A stretch of DNA of 64,000 nucleotides from Bermanella sp044597725 (GTDB taxonomy: Bacteria > Pseudomonadota > Gammaproteobacteria > Pseudomonadales > Oceanobacteraceae): assembly GCF_044597725.1 (NCBI RefSeq), contig NZ_CP139003.1:3162001-3226000 (forward strand). Direction: 5' to 3'. Shown here in pieces: positions 44,219 to 52,835 of this stretch; within the stretch, counting starts at the first letter, position 1; the number at the start of each line of letters is the position of its first letter. A program made the position numbers and the translations under genes. Below the pieces are notes generated by a model. The model did not search any database. It saw nothing but the letters and a program-made list of their open reading frames with translations, and was not told the DNA's origin.

Positions 44219-45307
44219 CTAATGCACGGCCCCTGATTGAGCAATACTATTTAGGGCAGCAATTAATTGATCATTCTGTTCGGTTGTACCAACTGTTATG
44301 CGCAAGCAGTCTTTTAATAGCGGATGCCCACCATCTAAACACTTAATCAAGATATTGTGTTCTTTTAAACCCTCAAACCAGTTTCTAGCCATGCCTTCAG
44401 GCACACGAAGTAAAACAAAGTTGGCTTCGCTGGGGAAAACCTGTACACCGCTAAGGGCGGCTAAGTCTTTCATTAATACAACCCGGTCTATCCGCAACTG
44501 CTCTGTTTGTACAACCAGCATTTCGTAATGCTCAAGGGCAAACAAAGCACTGGCTTGCGTAAGCATATTAATATTATACGGCATGCGTATTTTATCGAGT
44601 TCGTTAAGCCATTCTTTTTGACCAATTAATAAGCCTAAACGCAGCCCCGCCAAACCCACTTTGGATAACGTCCGCATAACCAATACGTGCTCATATTGTT
44701 CAACTAACTCTAAGTGTTCGCGGTCGGTAAAGGCGGTATAAGCTTCATCCATTACCACCAAGCCTTGGCTCGCTTCAATAATGAGCTTAATCACATCTTG
44801 GTCCCATAAATTACCCGTTGGGTTATTTGGCTGAGCCAAAAAGATTAATTCAGGTTGATGTTCTTCAATCGCTGAAAGCATGGCCAACTCATCCAATTCA
44901 AAATCGGAGGTTAGCGGTACACCTACGTAATTTAAACCGCAAAAAGTAGCGATCATTTTATACATAACAAAACCAGGCTCGGGCGCTAAAATTGTAGCGC
45001 CTGGTTTTGCCACGGCCATGGCTAGCATCTGAATAATTTCATCGCTACCATTGCCTAATAAAATATCAAGATCTTTTGCTACGCCCATGTTTTCCATGAG
45101 ACCTTGCTTAAGCTGCTCTGCCGATGCATCAGGATAACGGTTTAGCGGCAGGTCTTTAAGCAAGTCTGTCCAGGCTTCTTTTGCCACAGCCGGCCAAGAG
45201 TATGGGTTTTCCATGGCATCAAGTTTGATCATGCCATTGGCTTTCGCCACGGGATACGCTTTTAAATCTAAAATTTCTTGGCGAATTAACTTCTTAACGC
45301 GAGACAT
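44219..45307 (-). CDS. hisC: Histidinol-phosphate aminotransferase HisC
   Basis: PLP aminotransferase for the imidazole-acetol-phosphate step of histidine synthesis. FLAQPNNPTGNLWD is the family motif, and the PLP lysine is Lys216 in RTLSKVGLAGLR. 362 residues is typical. It lies 7 bases after hisD, within hisG-hisD-hisC. The order after murA matches Pseudomonas. Confidence 0.95.
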   Translation of the reverse strand: MSRVKKLIRQEILDLKAYPVAKANGMIKLDAMENPYSWPAVAKEAWTDLLKDLPLNRYPDASAEQLKQGLMENMGVAKDLDILLGNGSDEIIQMLAMAVAKPGATILAPEPGFVMYKMIATFCGLNYVGVPLTSDFELDELAMLSAIEEHQPELIFLAQPNNPTGNLWDQDVIKLIIEASQGLVVMDEAYTAFTDREHLELVEQYEHVLVMRTLSKVGLAGLRLGLLIGQKEWLNELDKIRMPYNINMLTQASALFALEHYEMLVVQTEQLRIDRVVLMKDLAALSGVQVFPSEANFVLLRVPEGMARNWFEGLKEHNILIKCLDGGHPLLKDCLRITVGTTEQNDQLIAALNSIAQSGAVH

Positions 45308-45314
45308 AAATTAC

Positions 45315-46622
45315 TCATTTGTCCTTAATTCGATATTCTGCCGAACGAGCATGGGCCGTTAGTTGTTCACCACGAGCCAATACAGACGCCACTTTACCTA
45401 ACTCACTGGCACCATCGGCACTGCACATAATGAGCGAACTGCGTTTTTGAAAATCATACACGCCCAACGGACTTGAAAAACGCGCTGTGCCTGAGGTTGG
45501 CAATACGTGGTTTGGACCTGCACAGTAATCTCCTAGGGCTTCTGCCGTATAACGGCCCATAAAGATCGCACCTGCGTGTCGCACTTGTTTTGCCATGGCT
45601 TCAGGGTCTTCTACCGATAACTCTAAGTGCTCTGGCGCTATGCGGTTGGTAATAGCAATAGCGTCTGCTTCATCTTTTACTTTAATCAGCGCACCACGCT
45701 CAGTTAGCGATGTACGAATAATGGTTTCGCGTTCCATGGTGGGTAGCAATTTTTCAATGCTGGCTTTAACTTGCTGAATGTATTCATCATCCCAAGATAG
45801 TAAAATAGATTGCGCGTCCTCATCGTGTTCTGCCTGACTAAACAAGTCCATGGCAATCCAATCGGGGTCGGTTTTACCGTCACACACAACCAGAATTTCA
45901 GAAGGGCCAGCAATCATATCAATGCCCACTTCACCAAAAACAAAACGTTTGGCAGTGGCCACAAAAATATTACCTGGTCCCACTATCTTATCGACTTTAG
46001 GCACACTTTGCGTTCCGTAAGCCAATGCGGCAACCGCTTGTGCACCGCCAAGAGTAAAGCAACGTGTTACGCCAGCAACAGCGGCAGCGGCAAGCACCAA
46101 TTGGTTAACTTCACCATCAGGCGTGGGCACAACCATAATGATTTCATTCACGCCTGCCACATGAGCGGGCAATGCATTCATTAAAACACTGGAAGGATAA
46201 GCCGCTTTACCACCTGGCACATAGATACCCACACGATCCATAGGCGTTACTTGCTGGCCCAATACCGTGCCATCTTTTTCTTGGTACTGCCAAGATTCAG
46301 ATTTTTGCTTTTCGTGATATCGACGCACTCGCTCAGCCGCTTCTTGCAATGCTGTGCGTTGCTCATCAGGCAAGCCATCAAGTGCTTCCTGCAATTGCTG
46401 CTGCGAAATTTCCAGCGTCGACATATCGGTTGCGTTTAAACGATCAAAGCGGTTGGTATATTCCAGAACTGCTTCGTCACCACGGGTTTTTACTTGATGC
46501 AGAATATCCAAAACCGTATGTTGAACTTGATTGTCACTCACGCCTTCCCATGCGAGTAATTGATCAAGCTCCTGCTTAAACGTTGAATCTTGGCTATTTA
46601 AGATGCGCATATCTAATGTCAT
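45315..46622 (-). CDS. hisD: Histidinol dehydrogenase HisD
   Basis: Zinc enzyme for the last two oxidations of histidine synthesis. Landmarks: VGIYVPGGKAAYPSSVLMN, the KVDKIVGPGNIFVATAKR segment in two blocks, DMIAGPSEILV, QAEHDEDAQSIL and NHVLPTSGTARF. 435 residues. GAGG lies 5 bases before the start. Located between hisG (23 bases) and hisC. Confidence 0.97.
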   Translation of the reverse strand: MTLDMRILNSQDSTFKQELDQLLAWEGVSDNQVQHTVLDILHQVKTRGDEAVLEYTNRFDRLNATDMSTLEISQQQLQEALDGLPDEQRTALQEAAERVRRYHEKQKSESWQYQEKDGTVLGQQVTPMDRVGIYVPGGKAAYPSSVLMNALPAHVAGVNEIIMVVPTPDGEVNQLVLAAAAVAGVTRCFTLGGAQAVAALAYGTQSVPKVDKIVGPGNIFVATAKRFVFGEVGIDMIAGPSEILVVCDGKTDPDWIAMDLFSQAEHDEDAQSILLSWDDEYIQQVKASIEKLLPTMERETIIRTSLTERGALIKVKDEADAIAITNRIAPEHLELSVEDPEAMAKQVRHAGAIFMGRYTAEALGDYCAGPNHVLPTSGTARFSSPLGVYDFQKRSSLIMCSADGASELGKVASVLARGEQLTAHARSAEYRIKDK

Positions 46623-46645
46623 AACTGCCTCAAGTATTGTAAAAC

Positions 46646-47299
46646 TTAACGTCTGCGTTCAACTGCTTGTGATAACTTTTCGATAATCGGTTGAATCTGA
46701 CGATGTTTAATTTTCATGGCGGCTTTACCCACCACAAGGCGTGAACTAATGGGCGCGATTAAGTCACGTTCTTCTAAGCCGTTTGCTTTTAATGTATTGC
46801 CGGTATCGACTATATCGACGATAAGATCCGCCAGCCCCATAATCGGCGCCAGTTCCATGCCACCATACAGTTTAATAATGTCCGCTTGCTTTCCTTGTTG
46901 AGCAAAGTAGCGCTTGGTTAAACCGACAAATTTTGATGCCACTTTAATACGCCCCTGTGGCTCTGCTGCTCCTTTTAGAGCCGCTGTCATTAAACGACAA
47001 GTAGCAATATTCAGATCAAGCGGTTCGTATAAACCATTAGCCTGACCACTGGCATTGGCTTCCATTAATACATCTTTACCGGCCACACCCATATCAGCGG
47101 CACCATATTCCACATACGTAGGCACATCGGTAGCACGAATAACCACTAGCTTTATATGCTCATGGTTAGTATCAAAAATAAGCTTGCGGCTTTTTTTAAT
47201 GTCTTCCGCTGGCACAATCCCTGCCTCTTCAAACAACGGCAATGTGTCATCTAAGATGCGGCCTTTTGATAACGCAATGGTTAAGGGCTGTTGGCTCAT
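46646..47299 (-). CDS. hisG: ATP phosphoribosyltransferase HisG, short form
   Basis: Catalyses the first step of histidine synthesis. 217 residues and no C-terminal regulatory domain: this is the short HisG, which needs the HisZ regulatory subunit (not in the window; expected elsewhere). Motifs: LTIALSKGRI, DMGVAGKDVL and the PRPP loop DIVDTGNTLKANGL. ATG 47299 has AGGAAAA upstream; it lies 8 bases inside the region following murA's stop. Confidence 0.94.
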   Translation of the reverse strand: MSQQPLTIALSKGRILDDTLPLFEEAGIVPAEDIKKSRKLIFDTNHEHIKLVVIRATDVPTYVEYGAADMGVAGKDVLMEANASGQANGLYEPLDLNIATCRLMTAALKGAAEPQGRIKVASKFVGLTKRYFAQQGKQADIIKLYGGMELAPIMGLADLIVDIVDTGNTLKANGLEERDLIAPISSRLVVGKAAMKIKHRQIQPIIEKLSQAVERRR

Positions 47300-47307
47300 T
47301 GGTTTTC

Positions 47308-48579
47308 CTATTTTGGTACTCGGCGAATATTGGCGCCTAGCTGTTGTAACTTTTCTTCGATGCATTCATAACCGCGATCGATATGATAAATTCGATCCAC
47401 AACGGTTTCGCCTTCGGCAAGTAATGCAGCAATAACCAAACTGGCCGATGCACGTAAATCTGTTGCCATAACGGGCGCGCCTTTTAATGAATCAGAACCA
47501 CGGGTAATACAGGTATTACCTTGCAAGTCGATATGGGCACCCATTCGAGCAAGCTCTTGTACGTGCATGAAACGATTTTCGAAAATGGTTTCAGTAACAC
47601 TGGCCGTGCCTTCGGCCACCACATTCATGACCAAAAATTGGGCTTGCATATCAGTTGGGAATGCAGGGTACGGTGCAGTTTTTAAGCTCACCGCTTTTGG
47701 TTGACGACCCTGCATGTCAAGGCTAATCCAATCTTCGCCTGTTTCAATATGAGCACCGGCTTCTTCTAATTTATGTAATACCGATTCCAGAATATCCGCT
47801 CTGGTGTCCTTTAATAGTATTTTACCTCCAGATGCAGCGGCAGCCACTAAGAACGTACCGGTTTCAATACGATCTGGCATCACGTCATAGCGACCACCAT
47901 GCAGGCTTGGAACACCTTCTACTTTAATCACATCAGTGCCATGGCCTGTAATCTTGGCACCCATAGAAATAAGGCACTCGGCCAAATCAACCACTTCAGG
48001 TTCGCGAGCGGCATTCTCAAGGTAACTGGTTCCATCTGCTAGCACGGCAGCCATTAACAAGTTCTCAGTGCCGGTTACGGTGACGGTATCCATGAAAATA
48101 TGGGCACCTTTTAAGCGACCATCAACACTGGCTTTTACGTAACCATCTTCCACCACAATTTTGGCACCCATGGCTTCAAGACCTGATAAGTGGATATCAA
48201 CAGGGCGCGAGCCGATAGCGCAACCGCCGGGAAGCGACACCTCTGCTTCACCAAAACGTGCCACAAGAGGGCCCAGAACAAGAATGGAAGCACGCATGGT
48301 TTTAACTAATTCGTAAGGTGCCACGTAGGTTTGGATCTTATTGCTGTCCACTTCTATGGAGTAGTCTTCCCCCATTATCACGTCAACACCCATGGTTCCC
48401 AACAGGTTGATCATGGTGGTCACGTCATGTAGATGTGGCAAGTTACCAATGGTTATAGGGCTATCGGCCAACAAGGTAGCTGCAATAATAGGTAGGGCAC
48501 TGTTTTTAGCGCCTGATATACGAATCTCACCGCTTAGTGGTGGTCCGCCTTGTATAATAAGTTTGTCCAATGAGGGCAT
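47308..48579 (-). CDS. murA: UDP-N-acetylglucosamine 1-carboxyvinyltransferase MurA
   Basis: First committed step of peptidoglycan synthesis, the fosfomycin target. Key residues: Lys25-Asn26 (ISGAKNSALP), the catalytic Cys120 in LPGGCAIGSRPVD, and the R-rich closing region. 423 residues. Cys (not Asp) at 120 predicts fosfomycin sensitivity at the target level. It is in one run with ibaG upstream and hisG downstream. Confidence 0.97.
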   Translation of the reverse strand: MPSLDKLIIQGGPPLSGEIRISGAKNSALPIIAATLLADSPITIGNLPHLHDVTTMINLLGTMGVDVIMGEDYSIEVDSNKIQTYVAPYELVKTMRASILVLGPLVARFGEAEVSLPGGCAIGSRPVDIHLSGLEAMGAKIVVEDGYVKASVDGRLKGAHIFMDTVTVTGTENLLMAAVLADGTSYLENAAREPEVVDLAECLISMGAKITGHGTDVIKVEGVPSLHGGRYDVMPDRIETGTFLVAAAASGGKILLKDTRADILESVLHKLEEAGAHIETGEDWISLDMQGRQPKAVSLKTAPYPAFPTDMQAQFLVMNVVAEGTASVTETIFENRFMHVQELARMGAHIDLQGNTCITRGSDSLKGAPVMATDLRASASLVIAALLAEGETVVDRIYHIDRGYECIEEKLQQLGANIRRVPK

Positions 48580-48594
48580 AACACGACTTCTTTA

Positions 48595-48837
48595 TTAGGA
48601 TTGTTGTTCAGCCCATTGGGCTTTCGTGTAGGTCTTGATGGTGACCGCGTGAACGCTACCATCGGTAATTTTATCGTTGATCGCGGCATAAACGTGCTGC
48701 TGACGTTTGACGACGTTTAAACCGTCAAATACATCACCAACCACTGTAATTTCGTATTTATATCCGTCGCCATTCACGCTCACTTGGCAATCAGATAAAC
48801 GCTCTGCCAATAGTTCTTGTAATGCTTCTGGGCTCAT
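48595..48837 (-). CDS. ibaG: BolA-family protein IbaG
   Basis: 80 residues of the BolA fold: LAERLSDCQVSVNGDGYKYEITVVG, with the later motif VKRQQHVYAAI. BolA-type proteins bind monothiol glutaredoxin Fe-S clusters. IbaG immediately before murA is the order in E. coli and Pseudomonas. It is the first gene of a minus-strand run. Confidence 0.92.
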   Translation of the reverse strand: MSPEALQELLAERLSDCQVSVNGDGYKYEITVVGDVFDGLNVVKRQQHVYAAINDKITDGSVHAVTIKTYTKAQWAEQQS

Positions 48838-48921
48838 AACGACTCCAACGTGAATAGAAAAGGGGGAGGGATTATAGCGAAACCAGTAGATGAAAACTAT
48901 GATACTGCCGCAGTTTATGTC

Positions 48922-48949
48922 TTGTGAGCCTTTTAAAAGCCTGTAAAAT
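48922..48949 (+). promoter_or_regulatory. Likely promoter of the antiporter-kdsD-lpt-rpoN run
   Basis: TTGTGA (48922-48927), a 16-base spacer and TAAAAT (48944-48949) resemble a sigma-70 promoter. The predicted transcript start near 48956 gives a 35-base leader with AGGA before the antiporter start. It lies in the 153-base gap divergent from ibaG. Confidence 0.45.
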
Positions 48950-48990
48950 GCCTGCTCTACCCTATTTATAGCCTTTTAGGATCGTTTTAT

Positions 48991-49947
48991 ATGTTACTTG
49001 CTGGCGTTGCCATTCTCGTAGGTTTAATCATTTTAGTCTGGAGTGCCGACCGTTTTGTGTTAGGCGCTGCTGCCACCGCCCGTCATTTTGGCATGTCGCC
49101 ACTGCTTATTGGTATGACCATTGTTTCTTTAGGCACCAGCGCGCCAGAAATTTTTGTTAGCGCCACAGCTGCCATCGACGGTGCTGGGGCGCTAGCTATC
49201 GGCAACGCAATTGGCTCCAACATCGCTAATATTGGCTTGGTATTGGGCATTACCGCGCTCATTGCACCTTTGCCCATTCAAGGCAAAATGCTGAAAAAAG
49301 AAATTCCTATTTTGTTCTTAGTGACTGCCATTGCAGGTTTTGCAATTCAAGACTTGGCGATTAGCTTAACTGACAGCCTAATCATGTTTGCCTGTTTAGT
49401 TGCCGCACTTTTTTGGTTATTTAATGAATCCAGTGAGCAAGGCATCGGCGGCTTAGAAGAAGAGGAAGCCGAAGCCATAGAACAGATGAGTACCGGTAAA
49501 AGTCTTGTCTGGTTGGCCATAGGCTTAGTGTTTCTAATTATTAGCGCTCAAATATTAGTATGGGGTGCTGTCGAAGTCGCCTTATTCCTTGGCGTAAGCG
49601 AATTAGTGATAGGCCTTACTATTGTTGCAATTGGTACTAGTTTACCTGAGCTCGCTGCGTCGGTGGCGAGCGCATTAAAAGGCCATCACGATATCGCCAT
49701 CGGTAACGTAGTGGGCTCCAATATTTTCAATTTACTCGCGGTTATGCCGATTCCCGGTTTGTTTGCCACCACCGCTGTAGAAAGTGATGCACTGTACCGC
49801 GATTATGGCGCTATGTTAGCCCTCACTTTGTTCTTAATTGCCTTTGTTTATATTTTTCGCCGTAAGGGTCAAGTTGGTCGCAGCGCCGGTTCCATTATGC
49901 TGTTAGCCTATATTGGTTATCTTGCTCTATTATTTGTCCAACACTAG
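48991..49947 (+). CDS. yrbG: Calcium/sodium antiporter (YrbG-like)
   Basis: 318 residues, about ten membrane helices in two inverted repeats, each with the cation-exchanger motif: GTSAPEIFVSATAA with GNAIGSNIANIGLVLG in the first, and GTSLPELAASVAS with GNVVGSNIFNLLAVM in the second. Inner-membrane cation exchanger; ion preference is not shown. yrbG precedes kdsD in E. coli, and here the stop is 13 bases before kdsD. Confidence 0.92.
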   Translation: MLLAGVAILVGLIILVWSADRFVLGAAATARHFGMSPLLIGMTIVSLGTSAPEIFVSATAAIDGAGALAIGNAIGSNIANIGLVLGITALIAPLPIQGKMLKKEIPILFLVTAIAGFAIQDLAISLTDSLIMFACLVAALFWLFNESSEQGIGGLEEEEAEAIEQMSTGKSLVWLAIGLVFLIISAQILVWGAVEVALFLGVSELVIGLTIVAIGTSLPELAASVASALKGHHDIAIGNVVGSNIFNLLAVMPIPGLFATTAVESDALYRDYGAMLALTLFLIAFVYIFRRKGQVGRSAGSIMLLAYIGYLALLFVQH

Positions 49948-49960
49948 AATTTATATTGCC

Positions 49961-50932
49961 ATGACATCATTTGATTACATCGACTCAATTACACGTACCA
50001 TTTCTGCCGAACGGGATGCCGTTGACGGTTTGTTGCAGTCTCTCGATAAAGCGGCACTAGATAAAGCCTGTGAATTGCTTATTCATTGCGAAGGACGCAT
50101 TGTTGTTACTGGCATGGGCAAGTCGGGCCACATCGGCAATAAAATTGCCGCAACCCTAGCCAGCACCGGCAGCCCCGCATTTTTTGTTCACCCCGGTGAA
50201 GCCGCCCATGGTGATATGGGTATGATTACCGATAAAGATGTGGTTATTGCCCTGTCTAACTCAGGTGAATCGGGTGAAATAACCACCCTTATACCTTTGC
50301 TAAAGCGTCTCGATGTGCCATTGATTTCCATGACCGGAAACAACCAATCGACACTGGCCACAGCCGCTGACAGTCATATTAATGTTGGTGTTAATAAAGA
50401 AGCCTGCCCTCTCGACTTAGCTCCTACATCCAGCACCACTGTTGCCCTTGTTATGGGTGATGCACTGGCCATTGCATTACTGGAAGCCCGTGGTTTTACC
50501 GCTGAACAATTTGCCTTTAGCCACCCTGGTGGTTCGCTCGGTCGCAAACTGTTACTTAAAGTGAAAACCATTATGCACTGTGGTAGTCAAATACCCCAAG
50601 TGGCAGAAAACACGTTGGTAAAAGATGCATTGATGGAAATGACACAGAAAGGCTTGGGTATGACCACGGTAGCCCGCCCAGACGGAACACTTGCAGGTAT
50701 CTTTACCGATGGTGATTTACGTCGTGCATTAGATAAAGATATCGATTTTCATACCACTGCTGTGAAAGACGTAATGACCAAAGGGGCAACCACTATTGAC
50801 CCTGAACGTCTAGCCGCAGAAGCTCTACAAGTTATGGAAGAGAAAAAAATCAACGCCCTTGTTGCGATTGATAATAATGGCATTGCGGGTGTGATCAACA
50901 TGCATGACTTATTGCGTGCCGGGGTCATTTAA
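49961..50932 (+). CDS. kdsD: Arabinose-5-phosphate isomerase KdsD
   Basis: Makes D-arabinose 5-phosphate for the Kdo sugar of LPS. 323 residues: a SIS domain (TGMGKSGHIGNKIAATLASTGSPA; ALSNSGESGEI) and two CBS domains (~205-323). Start at ATG 49961. Its stop shares a base with the lptC start (TAATG), where kdsC normally intervenes. Confidence 0.95.
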   Translation: MTSFDYIDSITRTISAERDAVDGLLQSLDKAALDKACELLIHCEGRIVVTGMGKSGHIGNKIAATLASTGSPAFFVHPGEAAHGDMGMITDKDVVIALSNSGESGEITTLIPLLKRLDVPLISMTGNNQSTLATAADSHINVGVNKEACPLDLAPTSSTTVALVMGDALAIALLEARGFTAEQFAFSHPGGSLGRKLLLKVKTIMHCGSQIPQVAENTLVKDALMEMTQKGLGMTTVARPDGTLAGIFTDGDLRRALDKDIDFHTTAVKDVMTKGATTIDPERLAAEALQVMEEKKINALVAIDNNGIAGVINMHDLLRAGVI

Positions 50933-51501
50933 TGCGTAAGCGTTATATAGCCACCATACTAATAGCCTTAGCTATTGTTGTATATATGGCTTTTAATGAT
51001 CGCCAAGAAACCCAGTATGATGGTGTATCCAGCGAAGAACGTGAGGCGGACTTTATAATTAGCCAGTTTACGTTAGATCACTACGGCGAAAGTGGCGCGC
51101 TTAAGCAAGCAATTAAAGCCGAGCAAGCCAAGCATTTTCCAGAAACGCAAGAAATACCTTCGGAAACACTTTTTACTTTGCCAAACGTGACACTGCATCA
51201 AGGTAATAAAGAATTCTGGCGATTGTCGGCCCGCGAAGGTGTCCTGACAGGTGAGCGCTTACTGACACTTATAGGTAACGTTCGTGTCATTCCATTATCG
51301 GATACAGATACACGCTTCAACCTCTCCACCGAAAAACTCAATATCAATTTGGATACAGAAATTGCCGATACCAAAGAATCGGTTGTCATTAAGGACCCTA
51401 ATAGCGAAATTACATCTAAGGGTCTTAGGGCGAATTTAAAAACGCAACAAATCGAATTTACATCGCAGGTAAGAGGTTCTCATGATCCAACTGTACGCTA
51501 A
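50932..51501 (+). CDS. lptC: LPS export protein LptC
   Basis: Single-span inner-membrane protein (helix ~6-21) with a periplasmic beta-jellyroll that passes LPS from LptB2FG to LptA. ADFIISQFTLDHYGESGALK and LTGNVRV-like strands are the DUF1239/LptC pattern; 189 residues. The start overlaps the kdsD stop; its own 3' end overlaps lptA. Confidence 0.92.
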   Translation: MRKRYIATILIALAIVVYMAFNDRQETQYDGVSSEEREADFIISQFTLDHYGESGALKQAIKAEQAKHFPETQEIPSETLFTLPNVTLHQGNKEFWRLSAREGVLTGERLLTLIGNVRVIPLSDTDTRFNLSTEKLNINLDTEIADTKESVVIKDPNSEITSKGLRANLKTQQIEFTSQVRGSHDPTVR

Positions 51502-52012
51502 ACTAACGTTAATGGTTACCGTCTTACTCACTGCACTTTCTGCTTTAGCTTTGCCGGAAGATTCACAACAACCTATTCATGTGGCAAGCGACAAAGCCTT
51601 CATTGATCGCCCTGGTGGTACATTGGTTTACACCGGCAATGTCAAAATGAATCAGGGAACATTGCGCATTGAAGCCGATAAAATCACCATCACACAAAAT
51701 GATGATGGGTTACAAAAGGTCGTGGCAGAGGGTAAGCCCGCACGTTATGAGCAAGTTATTAATCCCAAGCAAGATAAGACCCATGCTTTTGGTGAAACCA
51801 TTATCTATGAAACCTACAACGATCAACTTACACTTTTAGTTAATGCTGGCCTTACTAAGCAAGGTAATGAGTTTAAAGGCGAGAAGATTGTCTATTTAAT
51901 TGAACAGCAAAAAGTGAAAGCTGAGAGTCCTAAGCAGGATGAGCGCATACGAATGGTCATTCAGCCCAAGAACAACGGCGAAAAACAAGAAAAGCCGCCG
52001 ACAGAGGAATAA
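51482..52012 (+). CDS. lptA: LPS transport periplasmic protein LptA
   Basis: 176 residues with a signal peptide (ALSALALPED) and the OstA-type beta-jellyroll: PIHVASDKAFIDRPGGTLVYTGNVKMNQGTLRIEADKI in blocks. Bridges LptC to LptD in the outer membrane. AGAGG lies upstream, inside lptC, so the genes are translationally coupled. Confidence 0.93.
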   Translation: MIQLYAKLTLMVTVLLTALSALALPEDSQQPIHVASDKAFIDRPGGTLVYTGNVKMNQGTLRIEADKITITQNDDGLQKVVAEGKPARYEQVINPKQDKTHAFGETIIYETYNDQLTLLVNAGLTKQGNEFKGEKIVYLIEQQKVKAESPKQDERIRMVIQPKNNGEKQEKPPTEE

Positions 52013-52013
52013 C

Positions 52014-52739
52014 ATGGCAGTATTAAAAGCACAAAATTTAGCCAAAAGTTATGGCCCACGGCAAATCGTATCGGATGTATCCATGTCCATCGAAAGCGGC
52101 CAAATCGTGGGGCTACTGGGTCCAAACGGTGCAGGTAAAACCACTTGTTTTTATATGATTGTAAACCTTGTGAACGCGGATAAAGGTCGCATCTTAATTG
52201 ACGACAATGATATTACCGACTTACCCATGCACGGCCGTGCCCAGCGTGGCATAGGTTACTTACCACAAGAGGCTTCTATTTTTAGGAAACTCACTGTGGC
52301 CAATAATATAATGGCCATTCTTGAAACCCGTCGCGATATCAACCAGCAACAGCGCCATGAAAAGTTAGAAAGCTTATTGGATGAGTTTCATATCCAACAT
52401 ATTCGCGACAGCTTAGGCATGGCATTGTCGGGTGGTGAACGCCGCCGCGTTGAAATTGCCCGCGCCCTAGCCGCTGAACCCGCTTTTATCCTACTAGATG
52501 AACCGTTTGCTGGGGTTGACCCTATTAGCGTGGGAGACATCAAATCCATCGTCAAACAACTAAAAGACCGAGGTTTAGGTGTACTTATTACCGACCACAA
52601 TGTCCGGGAAACCCTTGATATCTGTGAGAAAGCTTATATCGTAGGTAATGGGCACATTATCGCCGAGGGTAGTGCTGAACAAGTTTTAGCCAACCAGCAA
52701 GTGAAAGATATTTACCTTGGGGATGATTTTAGGCTTTAG
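52014..52739 (+). CDS. lptB: LPS export ABC transporter ATP-binding protein LptB
   Basis: ATPase of the LptBFG exporter. Walker A GPNGAGKTT (36-44), signature LSGGERRR, Walker B FILLDEPF and the switch His in ITDHNVRE. 241 residues. The ATG at 52014 follows AGAGGAA one base after lptA's stop. LptF and LptG are not in the window. Confidence 0.97.
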   Translation: MAVLKAQNLAKSYGPRQIVSDVSMSIESGQIVGLLGPNGAGKTTCFYMIVNLVNADKGRILIDDNDITDLPMHGRAQRGIGYLPQEASIFRKLTVANNIMAILETRRDINQQQRHEKLESLLDEFHIQHIRDSLGMALSGGERRRVEIARALAAEPAFILLDEPFAGVDPISVGDIKSIVKQLKDRGLGVLITDHNVRETLDICEKAYIVGNGHIIAEGSAEQVLANQQVKDIYLGDDFRL

Positions 52740-52835
52740 ACAATAATGCAATTTCTAAGGTCTAGACTTGCCTCATACTTCCTGTATATTCAGTGTATGT
52801 TAATTGGTTTTTTGCCACGGAATTAAGCAGTATAT

